A DNA stretch of 41,832 bases from the NCBI GenBank assembly GCA_017935785.1, contig JAGBGU010000064.1, positions 1 to 41,832 on the forward strand. The letters run 5' to 3'. The notes below the pieces were generated by a model that was given only the letters and a program-made list of their open reading frames with translations, had not been told where the DNA came from and made no database searches. Made by a program: the position numbers and the translations under genes. Below, piece after piece: positions 13,973-22,425 of the stretch. Source of the stretch: Bacteroidaceae bacterium (GTDB taxonomy: Bacteria; Bacteroidota; Bacteroidia; Bacteroidales; Bacteroidaceae). Every line of letters begins with the position of its first letter. Positions within the stretch are counted from its first letter, which is position 1.

Positions 13973-16216
13973 ACCGAACCGGAACGTAAGCGGGTTGATG
14001 GCATAGTGGGGTGCCCAGAAGGCGTGTCCCGAACCGGCATTGACATGGTTAACGCCCACATAGATGCGGCAGTTCTTCAGGTGAAGGTTGGCATAGACAT
14101 TGATGATAGGATAATTGCCTATCTTTATGCGTGAGAACGATTCGTCCTGAGTGGCAAACTGGCCGATGGAGGGCGAATAGTCCGGTGCATAATATGATGT
14201 GTAATAGCGCATGTCGCCACCCAACTGAACGCGCAGCACCTTAGCTACACGGAAAAGTAGATAAAGGTTGGTATAGACATTGAGTTGCGGAAGGGGGAGC
14301 ACTCTTTGGTTTGAAGACTTCTGGTAGGTTACCTCATTGTCCCAATGAACAGGACCCAACTTGAAGTTCTGTTCCAGCATGGCGCTGAAAACCTGCACAT
14401 TTTTTCCATATTGGCGCACACATACATTACGGCTGTAGTCGTTAGGATTTGTGCTTGTGGAATCTGTACCCGAAAGGGTGTTATCCATGGCAAAGTGGGT
14501 GTAGTTTGTTACGTTCTCCAATCCAACGGTAAGCGCTGTCTTTGTGCGGGAATAGGAAATCCGGCCCTGTATTCTTGTACGCAGTTCACGGTCGAGGTTT
14601 GTATTGTCCCACCATGTAAATTGCGAATGGTAGTGGCGCATGTAGAAACCGGGTTTTCTGTGGTGTATATTACCAAATAGGTCTACTTGGATGGAATCTT
14701 GTCTTACCTTGATTGAGTCCTGTTTCTTTGTCTTGATGTTCAGCTTTACGTTGCCGTCCACTTTGAAGTCGCCGGCATATTCGCCAATGAGCCAGAACTC
14801 GCCGTTTACATTATAGTTAATAAGTTTGCCTTTTGCGCGTGAAAGTTCACCGCCCACGGTTATGTCGTTCTCCTTCCACTTCTTCATTGTGGTGGAGTCC
14901 GGTCCAGCCAGTTCGGGCAGCGTATACGAGCGGAACGTATGGCTGGCAAAGGCAGTAAGTCCCATTTGCGCCCATTTGCTGAATCCTTCACATTGGGATA
15001 TGCCAAGCGTATTGCGTACGCTGAGCCCTTTGGTCTCGTCCCTGACATCCAAGGGATTGCCGTAAAAATGGTTTGTGTAGAATTTGCGGGTATCGCTCCG
15101 GCCGATATATTCGTGTTCGAGCCTGCGTACGTCAAGCGTATGGATGAGGCTTGTGACGGGAACAAATTCCTGGGGTGTTACAATGGAGTTTTGCCAGTCT
15201 TTCATGAGCGAATCCACAGCAGCCATGCGTGCCACGCTATCGTTGTTAAGGATATTCCTGATACTGTCAGAAAGGTTCAATAACAACTCTTTTTCCGTGG
15301 GGGGCTTGGGCTTAAGAGAATCCGGTACGGGAATATCACGGTTAAATCCAAGGTGATAACGGTTTGTAATATAGTAAGTTTGCTCGTCGTTCCTGTTCCA
15401 TGTCGCATCCAGCATAACCGGGATGTCGCTTGAACTGTAACTGCTTTGGAAACTTTGAGGGTCTTCTATGTAGGCATCGTTCTCTATACCGCCGTTCTCT
15501 GCCATTTTCATGTGATTGGCGTTAAAATAGGCGTGCATATTGTAGCGTTCGCCGCGGTGGTAACCATAAACCGTGGCACCGAACATGCTGTTCTGTTGGC
15601 TGTTGTAATATCCTCTTCCGTATAGATAGTCCAGTTTGAAGCCTATACCGGAAAGTTTGTTTATATTAGTGGCGAAATATGCCCTTACCCGGTCCTCTCC
15701 CTTCTGGTTGCTGCCCAGTTTGTGATAGGCTAGGTTGGTGATGGGGCTCTTGGTGTTGGTGAACCTGAAGTCGCTAAGGCTGTTGCGGAAATGGCTGAAA
15801 GGTTGTACGAAAATAAAGTTCTCCTGTTCTTCGCGGTTGAGAAAGATACGGTTGATACGTGGCGAACCCAGGTTGCCCAATATGGTGTATTGGCCAGTAT
15901 AGCCATCGGTAAGGTTGAAGTTCTGGAAGTTATGGACAACGGTATCGTTGTTTTCGGCTTCGATTACCGTACCCAGTCTTTCGTCAATCCGCCATTGGAA
16001 CTGTCCGATAGGTATCTCTTTCCCTTTTTTACGTGCTGTGCTATCGCGTCCCCAAGTTAGATGGCCGTTTGAACCGTTTTCATAGTGTCCGCCTTGATTG
16101 AGCATGTTGTTGTTTCCGGTATTGCCATCAGCCTGGATGCGCTGCATTGGCGTTTGTGCTTGTGTGCGGACGGTACCTGCAATCAGAATCAGAATCAGAA
16201 GAATCAGCCTGGGCAT
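13949..16216 (-). CDS. Putative outer-membrane porin (Porin_10 type)
   Basis: 755 aa with a cleavable signal peptide (MPRLILLILILIAGTVRTQAQ). The mature protein is rich in alternating aromatic/polar strands ending in FRFGLSWNFFN, whose terminal Phe-rich strand is typical of outer-membrane beta-barrels. The pattern LGNLGSPRINRIFLNR...FIFVQPFSHF matches the Bacteroidota putative porin family Porin_10. It is probably a general or substrate-specific outer-membrane channel. It is last in the leftward Vor operon, starting 38 bp after vorC. Tail-to-tail overlap with the membrane-protein gene is 24 bp. Confidence 0.8.
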   Translation of the reverse strand: MPRLILLILILIAGTVRTQAQTPMQRIQADGNTGNNNMLNQGGHYENGSNGHLTWGRDSTARKKGKEIPIGQFQWRIDERLGTVIEAENNDTVVHNFQNFNLTDGYTGQYTILGNLGSPRINRIFLNREEQENFIFVQPFSHFRNSLSDFRFTNTKSPITNLAYHKLGSNQKGEDRVRAYFATNINKLSGIGFKLDYLYGRGYYNSQQNSMFGATVYGYHRGERYNMHAYFNANHMKMAENGGIENDAYIEDPQSFQSSYSSSDIPVMLDATWNRNDEQTYYITNRYHLGFNRDIPVPDSLKPKPPTEKELLLNLSDSIRNILNNDSVARMAAVDSLMKDWQNSIVTPQEFVPVTSLIHTLDVRRLEHEYIGRSDTRKFYTNHFYGNPLDVRDETKGLSVRNTLGISQCEGFSKWAQMGLTAFASHTFRSYTLPELAGPDSTTMKKWKENDITVGGELSRAKGKLINYNVNGEFWLIGEYAGDFKVDGNVKLNIKTKKQDSIKVRQDSIQVDLFGNIHHRKPGFYMRHYHSQFTWWDNTNLDRELRTRIQGRISYSRTKTALTVGLENVTNYTHFAMDNTLSGTDSTSTNPNDYSRNVCVRQYGKNVQVFSAMLEQNFKLGPVHWDNEVTYQKSSNQRVLPLPQLNVYTNLYLLFRVAKVLRVQLGGDMRYYTSYYAPDYSPSIGQFATQDESFSRIKIGNYPIINVYANLHLKNCRIYVGVNHVNAGSGHAFWAPHYAINPLTFRFGLSWNFFN

Positions 16217-16254
16217 ATAAGATTATTGTTACTTTTCTGTATATATTAATATTA

Positions 16255-16806
16255 TTATAATGTGTGCACCGGACAAATGATTTCCATGCCTTTGCGCAGG
16301 GCTTCCTCGTTCATGGGAATCAAATGGTGATGGCGTGAGGGCAGTGTTTCCCTAAGTGCCTGAATGATATTTTCAAGTTTTACAATGGGTAACACTTTCA
16401 GCAATCCGCCTAAGACAATCATGTTGAAACTCTTTACATTGTCCATGGTGGCGGCGGTATCCATTGCGTCTATGCGGTAGATGCTGATGTCTTTTCTCTC
16501 GGGAGGCGTATTGATGCCGTAGCCGTCATAAATGAGGATGCCCCCTGGTTTGATTGCGCTTTCAAAACGTTCCAATGAAGGTTGGTTCAGAATGATGGCC
16601 ACGTCGAATTGGCTGATAATGGGCGAGGAGATGCGCTCGTCACTGACAATTACCGTAACATTGGCAGTACCGCCTCGTTGTTCGGGACCGTATGCTGGAA
16701 ACCATGTAACTTCAAAGTCTTCCATCAGGGCGCTTTGGGCAAAAATCTTTCCCATAGACAACACTCCCTGACCGCCAAATCCGGCTATAATTATTTCTTT
16801 TTTCAT
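16255..16806 (-). CDS. vorC: 2-oxoacid:ferredoxin oxidoreductase, gamma subunit
   Basis: 183 aa from MKKEIIIAGFGGQGVLSMGKIF; the longer frame would run into the beta-subunit gene and is rejected. GFGGQGV is the gamma-domain signature of pyruvate/ketoisovalerate/2-oxoglutarate ferredoxin oxidoreductases. The complex oxidatively decarboxylates a 2-oxoacid with CoA and ferredoxin, or runs in reverse for reductive carboxylation. The alpha, beta, delta and TPR genes lie upstream in the same operon. It starts 2 nt after the beta gene. The symbol follows the Vor naming; Kor is an alternative because substrate cannot be read from sequence. Confidence 0.85.
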   Translation of the reverse strand: MKKEIIIAGFGGQGVLSMGKIFAQSALMEDFEVTWFPAYGPEQRGGTANVTVIVSDERISSPIISQFDVAIILNQPSLERFESAIKPGGILIYDGYGINTPPERKDISIYRIDAMDTAATMDNVKSFNMIVLGGLLKVLPIVKLENIIQALRETLPSRHHHLIPMNEEALRKGMEIICPVHTL

Positions 16807-16808
16807 TA

Positions 16809-17579
16809 TTATTCCTTTGTAGTGTCTTTTATGTCGCCCAGCGGATAATAGGGAAACATGTTTTCTTCCATCCACTTGTTAGCCTGTACTGGAGTAAGTT
16901 TCCAACCTGCATTACAGGTGCTTACAACCTCAACGAGCGACGTGCCTTTTCCGGTCAGACTGTTTTCAAACGCCTTGCGTATAGCTTTTTTTGTGCGGTT
17001 GATTGCCGCAACGTTATGTACGCTTTGGCGTGTTATATAGCAAGTGCCTTCCAGATTGGCCGCCAGTTCTGTCATCTTCAACGGGTAGCCGTGAAGGTCG
17101 GCCTGCCGTCCGTAGGGGCAGGTTGCCGTCTTCATCCCCATGAGTGTGGTGGGGGCCATTTGTCCTCCGGTCATGCCGTATATGGCGTTGTTGATGAAGA
17201 TGATGGCTATGTTTTCTCCACGGTTCATTGCGTGGATGCTTTCAGCGGTTCCGATACAGGCAAAGTCGCCGTCTCCCTGATAGGTGAAAACAAGGTGGTC
17301 CGGCCACAGGCGCTTTACCGCTGTTGCGCAGGCCGGCGCTCTTCCGTGGGCGGCTTCAATCCAGTCAATATCCAGATAGTTATAGGCAAATACCGCACAA
17401 CCTACAGGGCAGATGCCGATAGTATTATCTGTCATTTCCATTTCTTCGATGATTTCTGCCACCAGCTTGTGAACCATGCCATGACTGCATCCCGGGCAAT
17501 AGTGCATGGGGGTGTTGTTCATCAGCGACGGTTTCTTGTACACCAGGTTTTGCGGATTTATGATGTTTTCTTTTGTCAT
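16809..17579 (-). CDS. vorA: 2-oxoacid:ferredoxin oxidoreductase, TPP-binding beta subunit
   Basis: 256 aa from MTKENIINPQNLVYKKPSL. CPGCSHGMVHKL (around 27-38) is the conserved Cys-rich entry of TPP beta subunits. GDGDFACIGTAESIHAMNRGENIAIIFINN is the TPP/Mg motif (GDG...NN). The subunit binds thiamine diphosphate and forms the active site with alpha. An 81-aa membrane-protein gene separates it from alpha. Symbol by analogy with archaeal ketoisovalerate oxidoreductase; a 2-oxoglutarate role is equally possible. Confidence 0.88.
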   Translation of the reverse strand: MTKENIINPQNLVYKKPSLMNNTPMHYCPGCSHGMVHKLVAEIIEEMEMTDNTIGICPVGCAVFAYNYLDIDWIEAAHGRAPACATAVKRLWPDHLVFTYQGDGDFACIGTAESIHAMNRGENIAIIFINNAIYGMTGGQMAPTTLMGMKTATCPYGRQADLHGYPLKMTELAANLEGTCYITRQSVHNVAAINRTKKAIRKAFENSLTGKGTSLVEVVSTCNAGWKLTPVQANKWMEENMFPYYPLGDIKDTTKE

Positions 17580-17604
17580 CTTGTCTGTATAAATTCTATA
17601 TTTA

Positions 17605-17850
17605 TTATAGCATGAAACGCAGGAACAGTTCGACGGTCTTGATAACCATTGATACGGCAATTACGGCCATTCCCGGAATATGGTTATGGGGCATGGCAAA
17701 ATAGAGGACACATCCAATCGCCGCAATGATGAGAAAGGCTATGTTGAGCTTTTTCCTTAAACTTTGTGTGTCAAATTTGCGGTTGCGTTTGTTGCGTATC
17801 CGCATAATTTCCTCTTCCTGTTTCCTGAGCTGTTCGCTTACCTCGGTCAT
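17605..17850 (-). CDS. Small two-helix membrane protein inside the Vor operon
   Basis: 81 aa. A basic, Glu-rich helical N-terminus (about 1-35) is followed by two membrane segments (about 36-52, LNIAFLIIAAIGCVLYF, and 58-80). It lies 15 nt after the alpha gene and 25 nt before beta, so co-transcription is almost certain. I recognise no family. It could tether or modulate the oxidoreductase at the membrane, where ferredoxin is re-oxidised by Rnf-type complexes, but that is inference. Confidence 0.75.
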   Translation of the reverse strand: MTEVSEQLRKQEEEIMRIRNKRNRKFDTQSLRKKLNIAFLIIAAIGCVLYFAMPHNHIPGMAVIAVSMVIKTVELFLRFML

Positions 17851-17865
17851 ATCGAATGTAGATTC

Positions 17866-18966
17866 TTATTCTTTAATTAGTAAATTCTTTATTGCATCAG
17901 AGATTTCTTCGGGAGTAGGCACCATGCCGCCCATTCTTCCATAGTGGTAAACGGGAGTTTTCCCTTCCACAGCAAGGCGGATATCCTGCACCATCTGTCC
18001 TGCGTTTATCTCCATGCTGAGCATGCCTTTTGTTTTCTCGGCAAGTCTTGCTATCTGTTTGGTGGGGAAGGGCCACAAGGTGATTGGACGGAACAGTCCC
18101 ACCTTGATACCTTCCTTGCGGAAATCCTCTATGCTTTTTTGTGCGATACGGGCTGCACTGCCAAATGCTATCACAATGTATTCCGCGTCTTCTGTCATTA
18201 TTTCCTCGTAGAGTACTTCGTTTTCCTTTATTTCGGCATACTTTTTTTGCAGATGGATGTTGTGCCTTTCGTGGCGTTCCTGGTCAAGGTCGAGCGAGGT
18301 GAATATGTTGTTCTTTCTCTTCAAGTCCCGGCCTGTAGCAGCCCAGGGGTAAAGCGTGGCAATCTCTTCTGCGGTCTTTCTGGCTTTAAACGGGGGGAGC
18401 ATTACTTTTTCCATCATTTGTCCGATGATACCGTCGCTAAGTATGATAACCGGATTGCGGTACTTGAATGCAAGGTCAAATGCCGTTTCCACGAAGTCGG
18501 CCATTTCCTGCACACTTGCTGGGGCAAGTACAATTACTTCATAGTCGCCGTTTCCTCCTCCGCGTGTACTTTGGTTATAGTCTGACTGGCTGGGCTGTAT
18601 GGTTCCCAATCCGGGGCCGCCGCGCTGGACGTTTACGATTACTCCCGGAATCTCGGCACCCGCCATATAGGTGATACCTTCCTGCATGAGTGCTACGCCC
18701 GGACTGCTTGAAGATGTCATTACGCGCTTTCCTGTAGCTCCGCCCGCATAGACCATGTTGATACTGGCCAATTCGCTTTCGGCTTGTAGTACCACCATCC
18801 CGGTTGTCTCCCAAGGTTTCTCAAGACACAAGGTTTCAAGAATTTCACTTTGTGGGGTAATGGGGTAGCCGAAATATCCGTCGCAACCAATTCGTATAGC
18901 TGCCATGGCAATGGCTTCATTACCTTTTAGCAGAACGTATTTTCCTTCCTTGTTTTCTTGCGTCAT
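17866..18966 (-). CDS. vorB: 2-oxoacid:ferredoxin oxidoreductase, alpha subunit (VorB-like)
   Basis: 366 aa starting MTQENKEGKYVLLKGNEAIAMAAIR, with the ATG overlapping the delta stop (ATGA). LLKGNEAIAMAAIRIGCDGYFGYPITPQSEILE is the diagnostic N-terminus of alpha subunits annotated as 3-methyl-2-oxobutanoate dehydrogenase VorB in Bacteroidota. The subunit contributes the substrate pocket and the TPP-facing domain I, with domain II at the C-terminus (EYIVIAFGSAARIAQKS). The four-subunit layout suggests branched-chain 2-oxoacid metabolism, though substrate range needs assay. Confidence 0.9.
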   Translation of the reverse strand: MTQENKEGKYVLLKGNEAIAMAAIRIGCDGYFGYPITPQSEILETLCLEKPWETTGMVVLQAESELASINMVYAGGATGKRVMTSSSSPGVALMQEGITYMAGAEIPGVIVNVQRGGPGLGTIQPSQSDYNQSTRGGGNGDYEVIVLAPASVQEMADFVETAFDLAFKYRNPVIILSDGIIGQMMEKVMLPPFKARKTAEEIATLYPWAATGRDLKRKNNIFTSLDLDQERHERHNIHLQKKYAEIKENEVLYEEIMTEDAEYIVIAFGSAARIAQKSIEDFRKEGIKVGLFRPITLWPFPTKQIARLAEKTKGMLSMEINAGQMVQDIRLAVEGKTPVYHYGRMGGMVPTPEEISDAIKNLLIKE

Positions 18967-19205
18967 ACCTGTTCCTCCTTCCATTTCTTCCTGTATACGG
19001 TAATGCAGCCGTCCGGACATACTATTCCGCAGGATGTACATCCGTTACATAGTTCTGATTCGGTCTGTATGGCGTAGGGGTATCCCTTTTTGTTGACAGA
19101 CTTTTCTGTCAGTCGTACAATCTTTTTGGGGCATGCCTCCACACAAAGGCCGCAGCCCTTGCATCTTTCTGTATCTACAACAATGATGCCTGCTATTCTG
19201 TTCAT
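18963..19205 (-). CDS. vorD: 2-oxoacid:ferredoxin oxidoreductase, ferredoxin-like delta subunit
   Basis: 80 aa with two 4Fe-4S motifs: CKGCGLCVEACP and CNGCTSCGIVCP. It passes electrons from the TPP site to external ferredoxin. The stop overlaps the alpha start by four bases. It follows the TPR gene by 23 nt in the operon. Confidence 0.92.
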   Translation of the reverse strand: MNRIAGIIVVDTERCKGCGLCVEACPKKIVRLTEKSVNKKGYPYAIQTESELCNGCTSCGIVCPDGCITVYRKKWKEEQV

Positions 19206-19228
19206 GTCTGAAATAGAGTATGTTTATG

Positions 19229-19525
19229 TTATGGATTCAGCAAGTCCTTGCATCTGTATTCCAGTATGTCCGTAAGCATATTCTTTGCCTGCCTTGCCGG
19301 ACTGTCTGGGTTGAGCGAAACTGCTTCGGCATAATGTTCAAGGGCCTTTTGCCAGTTGTTGAGCTTGCGGTACGCATTTCCGATGAGGTAGTGTAATGCG
19401 TCGTTGTCAGGCTCTTTCCCCAGTTCCTTTGCGATTCGTTGAACGGCCTCTTCAGATTTCCCCTCGTTCATCAGCGCCTTCATTTCCTCGCAAAAAGTCT
19501 TGTGGCCAACATTTTTGCCTTCCAT
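19229..19525 (-). CDS. Small TPR protein heading the Vor operon
   Basis: 98 aa with a tetratricopeptide pair: SEEAVQRIAKELGKEPDNDALHYLIGNAYRKLNNWQKALEHYAEAVSLNPDSP shows the canonical W/L-G-Y-A-F-A-P pattern. It is the first gene of the leftward operon leading to vorD. TPR scaffolds mediate protein contacts, so it may assist assembly of the oxidoreductase. This arrangement is known in other Bacteroidales. Confidence 0.85.
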   Translation of the reverse strand: MEGKNVGHKTFCEEMKALMNEGKSEEAVQRIAKELGKEPDNDALHYLIGNAYRKLNNWQKALEHYAEAVSLNPDSPARQAKNMLTDILEYRCKDLLNP

Positions 19526-19551
19526 TAGACATTTGTTTATAAATTGTCAAT

Positions 19552-19587
19552 ACCCTGCAACCTTATTTTTTATAAGGGTTGCAGGGT
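19552..19587 (-). terminator. Strong hairpin downstream of the DUF4468 gene
   Basis: ACCCTGCAACCTTA (19552-19565) pairs with TAAGGGTTGCAGGGT (19573-19587) with one bulge. Leftward, an AT-rich tail (ATTGACAATTTATAAA) follows. It lies 42 bp beyond the DUF4468 stop and 27 bp before the TPR start, so it probably separates the two leftward units. Confidence 0.65.
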
Positions 19588-19629
19588 GTTTGATTCATGT
19601 TTCTTTAATATATGCTTCAATACTTTCAA

Positions 19630-20259
19630 TTATTCTTCCACGTTCGAACGCTTCTTCTTTTGCACGGGTTGCGGTTCGGGCTTGTCCTCGAATGCGTCCA
19701 TTGCGCCTTCAAAGATTTGTTCCATACGGTCAATGGTCTTTCTGCGGAACTTTCCGCTACGCGGATAAAGTTTTGTTCCGGCCTTGTTGATGGCCTCCTT
19801 GTCCGTAATCCACTCTTCGGCCTTGTATGTTACGCCGTTTTTGCCCTCCATGTCTTCCTGGTAATAGTAGGAAATCTGGTTGATAACCATTTTTACGCCA
19901 GCGTTTCCGGTGGTTATTGTAATCTGGTAGCGCAGACGGGTACGGTCAAGATACAATGGCTTTTTCTTGAAGAGGAGGTATTCTTCGATGCGTGCGCTGA
20001 TAGAACCATCCGTGCTTTCTTCGCTAATGATGCGGGTGCGCAGGTCGTCTATCGCTTTCCCTACAAGTTCGTTCTTCACATAATCCAGCATGGTGCTGTA
20101 AATCTGCTGGTCTGTCTTGCCCTTTACCTTGAATGATTTTTCAAAGGTTACTATGCCATTTACTTCGGGTACCGCACCGGCCAAATATTTGTTGTCCTCT
20201 GCACTTGCCACGAACGTTGTCGTGAGGCATAAAAACAGGAATAAGATAATTTTTTTCAT
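19630..20259 (-). CDS. DUF4468 domain secreted protein
   Basis: 209 aa from MKKIILFLFLCLTTTFVASAED, a signal peptide with likely cleavage after ASA. Longer upstream frames lack support. The body matches DUF4468, predicted to have a TBP-like fold: VNGIVTFEKSFKVKGKTDQQIYSTMLDYVKNELVG, then RLRYQITITTGNAGVKMVINQISYYYQE. The C-terminus is Pro/Lys-rich (EPQPVQKKKRSNVEE). It is probably periplasmic; function unknown for the family. It has its own -7 box at 20292-20299. Confidence 0.8.
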   Translation of the reverse strand: MKKIILFLFLCLTTTFVASAEDNKYLAGAVPEVNGIVTFEKSFKVKGKTDQQIYSTMLDYVKNELVGKAIDDLRTRIISEESTDGSISARIEEYLLFKKKPLYLDRTRLRYQITITTGNAGVKMVINQISYYYQEDMEGKNGVTYKAEEWITDKEAINKAGTKLYPRSGKFRRKTIDRMEQIFEGAMDAFEDKPEPQPVQKKKRSNVEE

Positions 20260-20291
20260 TCTATTTTTTATATTGTAATTGTTTTGTTGTA

Positions 20292-20299
20292 CAAACTTA
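20292..20299 (-). promoter_or_regulatory. -7 box for the DUF4468 gene
   Basis: Leftward TAAGTTTG matches TAnnTTTG 33 bp upstream of the start codon. No convincing -33 element is seen. Confidence 0.45.
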
Positions 20300-20399
20300 C
20301 GCATTTTTTTTGAATTTTTTGCCTGTCGGGGCCGAAAATTATGCTTATTGTGTCCAAACTTGTCGTTTCTGCCGCCTGATATGGCTTGTCCGTTTCGGA

Positions 20400-21623
20400 T
20401 TATTCGTATCGGATGGCTTCTATGGGGTCCATCAGCGCAGCCTTTCTTGCGGGTACGTATCCGAAGAAGATGCCGATAAAGGCGCACACGCAGAAGCTGA
20501 GTCCCACGCTCCAGAATGGAACGCTGCTGGGCAGCATGAACACGTTACTTGCCAGCCAGCTTCCGCCGTAGCCCAGCCCAATTCCCAGGAAGGCCCCTGT
20601 AAGGCTTATCATGATGCTCTCTATCAGGAACTGGCTCATAATGTCAATGCCACGGGCTCCAACGCTCATACGGAGTCCTATTTCCTTGGTTCGTTCCGTA
20701 ACGCTCACCAGCATGATGTTCATGATGCCGATTCCTGCCACAAGAAGGGAGAAGGCTGCGGCCACTACCAGAATTACGGTTATCGTATCCATGGTGCTGC
20801 CCATGGTTTCCATCATTTCCTGTTGCGAGCGGATGGTAAAGTCGTCCTCTGCTTCGTCCTTGATTTTGTGGTTGCGTCTGAGTATCTCAGTCAGCTCGTC
20901 AATGGCCTTTTCGCTCAGTTCCTCGCTCAGGGCGCTGACAATGATGCTGTTAAAATATGTTTGGGCTGCTATGCGTTTCATTACGGTGGAGTAGGGGGCA
21001 ATGATTACGTTGTCCTGGTCCATACCCCAGTTGTTATAGCCTTTGCTCTTGAGGATGCCTATGATGCGGAAGGGTATGCTCTTGAAGCGGATGGTCTTGC
21101 CTACGGCGTCAAAGTCCTTGCTCCCGAACAACTCTTCCACCACAGAGGTGCCTACTATGCATACCTTGGCGCTTTTCTTTACGTCTTCTTCCGTAAAGCC
21201 TACGCCCTCCTTCAGCTTCCACAGTTTTATGTCCATGTATTCCGGACTTCCGCCATAGATGGTTGTGTTTGTGTTCTTGGCACCATAAATGGCTTGGCCT
21301 CCGGAGCTTACTTCGGGGCTGACATTGGTAATGAGCGTGCCCTCGTTCCGCAGGCTTTCGTAGTCTGCCATCTTCAGTGTCTGCATGGCGCTGGGGTCTT
21401 GGCGCACACCGCCTCTCATTCTTGCTCCCGGTCTGATGGTCAGCAGGTTGGTGCCCATTTTGCTAAGTTCGGCACGCACGCTTTCCTTGGAACCTTGTCC
21501 AATGGCCATCATTATGATTACGGCAGCCACACCGATGATGATGCCCAGCATGCTCAGGAAAGAGCGGAATTTATTGCTCATGATGGCGGTAATGGCCACC
21601 TTCAGTAGGTTTATGATACTCAC
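20400..21623 (-). CDS. macB: MacB-type ABC transporter permease
   Basis: 407 aa. The N-terminal membrane segment (SFLSMLGIIIGVAAVIIMMAIGQGSKESV) is followed by the large MacB periplasmic core domain (about 45-240). Three C-terminal membrane segments form the FtsX domain, with MLVSVTERTKEIGLRMSVGARGIDIMSQFLIESI typical of the coupling region. ATPase and permease are separate genes here, unlike fused proteobacterial MacB. This is the last gene of the TolC-MacA-ATPase-permease operon, which should export peptides, macrolides or lipoprotein-like cargo by mechanotransmission. Confidence 0.93.
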   Translation of the reverse strand: MSIINLLKVAITAIMSNKFRSFLSMLGIIIGVAAVIIMMAIGQGSKESVRAELSKMGTNLLTIRPGARMRGGVRQDPSAMQTLKMADYESLRNEGTLITNVSPEVSSGGQAIYGAKNTNTTIYGGSPEYMDIKLWKLKEGVGFTEEDVKKSAKVCIVGTSVVEELFGSKDFDAVGKTIRFKSIPFRIIGILKSKGYNNWGMDQDNVIIAPYSTVMKRIAAQTYFNSIIVSALSEELSEKAIDELTEILRRNHKIKDEAEDDFTIRSQQEMMETMGSTMDTITVILVVAAAFSLLVAGIGIMNIMLVSVTERTKEIGLRMSVGARGIDIMSQFLIESIMISLTGAFLGIGLGYGGSWLASNVFMLPSSVPFWSVGLSFCVCAFIGIFFGYVPARKAALMDPIEAIRYE

Positions 21624-21649
21624 TTTTCTTGCTTTTTTAGGATGATGAA

Positions 21650-22420
21650 TTAGTCGTCTTGCTGTTTGGGCAGGCTGGCCAGCGCTTCTGCGGCATCAAG
21701 GATGTTCTCGTTCAGTACGTCCTCTCTTATTTTTCCGTCGCGAAGCATGATGTTGCGGCTGCTGTATTGCGCAATTTCGGGGTTGTGCGTTACAAAGATG
21801 ATGGTCCTTCCCTGACGGTGCAACTCCTGAAAGAGGCAAAGAATTTCAAAGGACGTGCGTGTGTCCAGATTTCCCGTGGCTTCGTCAGCCAGGATTACGG
21901 CCGGATTGTTCACCAATGCCCTTGCAATGGCCACTCGTTGCATCTGTCCGCCGGACATTTGGTTGCTCTTGTGGTCCAGACGGTCGCCCAGTCCCACGGC
22001 CTGCAACGCCTTTACGGCCGCTTCCCTGCGTTCTTTGGCGGAATATTGCTTGTTGTACATTAGCGGAAGCTCCACGTTCTCCACTGCCGTAGTCTTGGCC
22101 AGAAGGTTGTAGTTCTGGAAAATGAAGCCGATCTTGCGGTTGCGCAGTACGGCACGTTCGCTGCGTCTCATCTTTCGTACGGGGGTTCCGTCCAGGATGT
22201 ATTCTCCGCTTGTAGGGGTGTCCAGACAACCCAACTGGTTCAGTAGGGTACTTTTTCCAGAACCCGACGTTCCCATGATGGTAACGAACTCGCCTTCGTG
22301 AATTTTGAAGCTGACTCCGCGCAAAGCCTTGACCACCTCACTGCCTACGCGGAACTCGCGTCTTACGTTTTGCAGTTCAATGACCACTTTGGCTTCCTTC
22401 TGCTTTGTATCTGTCTGCAT
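21650..22420 (-). CDS. ABC transporter ATP-binding protein (MacB/LolD type)
   Basis: 256 aa. Walker [10 protein letters not shown] (about 50-58), signature [15 protein letters not shown], Walker [13 protein letters not shown] and the H-loop [12 protein letters not shown] are all intact. It pairs with the permease 26 nt downstream and starts 5 nt after macA. It drives the mechanotransmission cycle of the tripartite pump. Confidence 0.95.
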   Translation of the reverse strand: MQTDTKQKEAKVVIELQNVRREFRVGSEVVKALRGVSFKIHEGEFVTIMGTSGSGKSTLLNQLGCLDTPTSGEYILDGTPVRKMRRSERAVLRNRKIGFIFQNYNLLAKTTAVENVELPLMYNKQYSAKERREAAVKALQAVGLGDRLDHKSNQMSGGQMQRVAIARALVNNPAVILADEATGNLDTRTSFEILCLFQELHRQGRTIIFVTHNPEIAQYSSRNIMLRDGKIREDVLNENILDAAEALASLPKQQDD

Positions 22421-22425
22421 GGCGT

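Noticed and set aside
20310..21608. 432-codon rightward open frame opposite the MacB permease
   Set aside because: The antisense strand matches a well-supported permease; the His/Ala-rich product has no recognisable domain.
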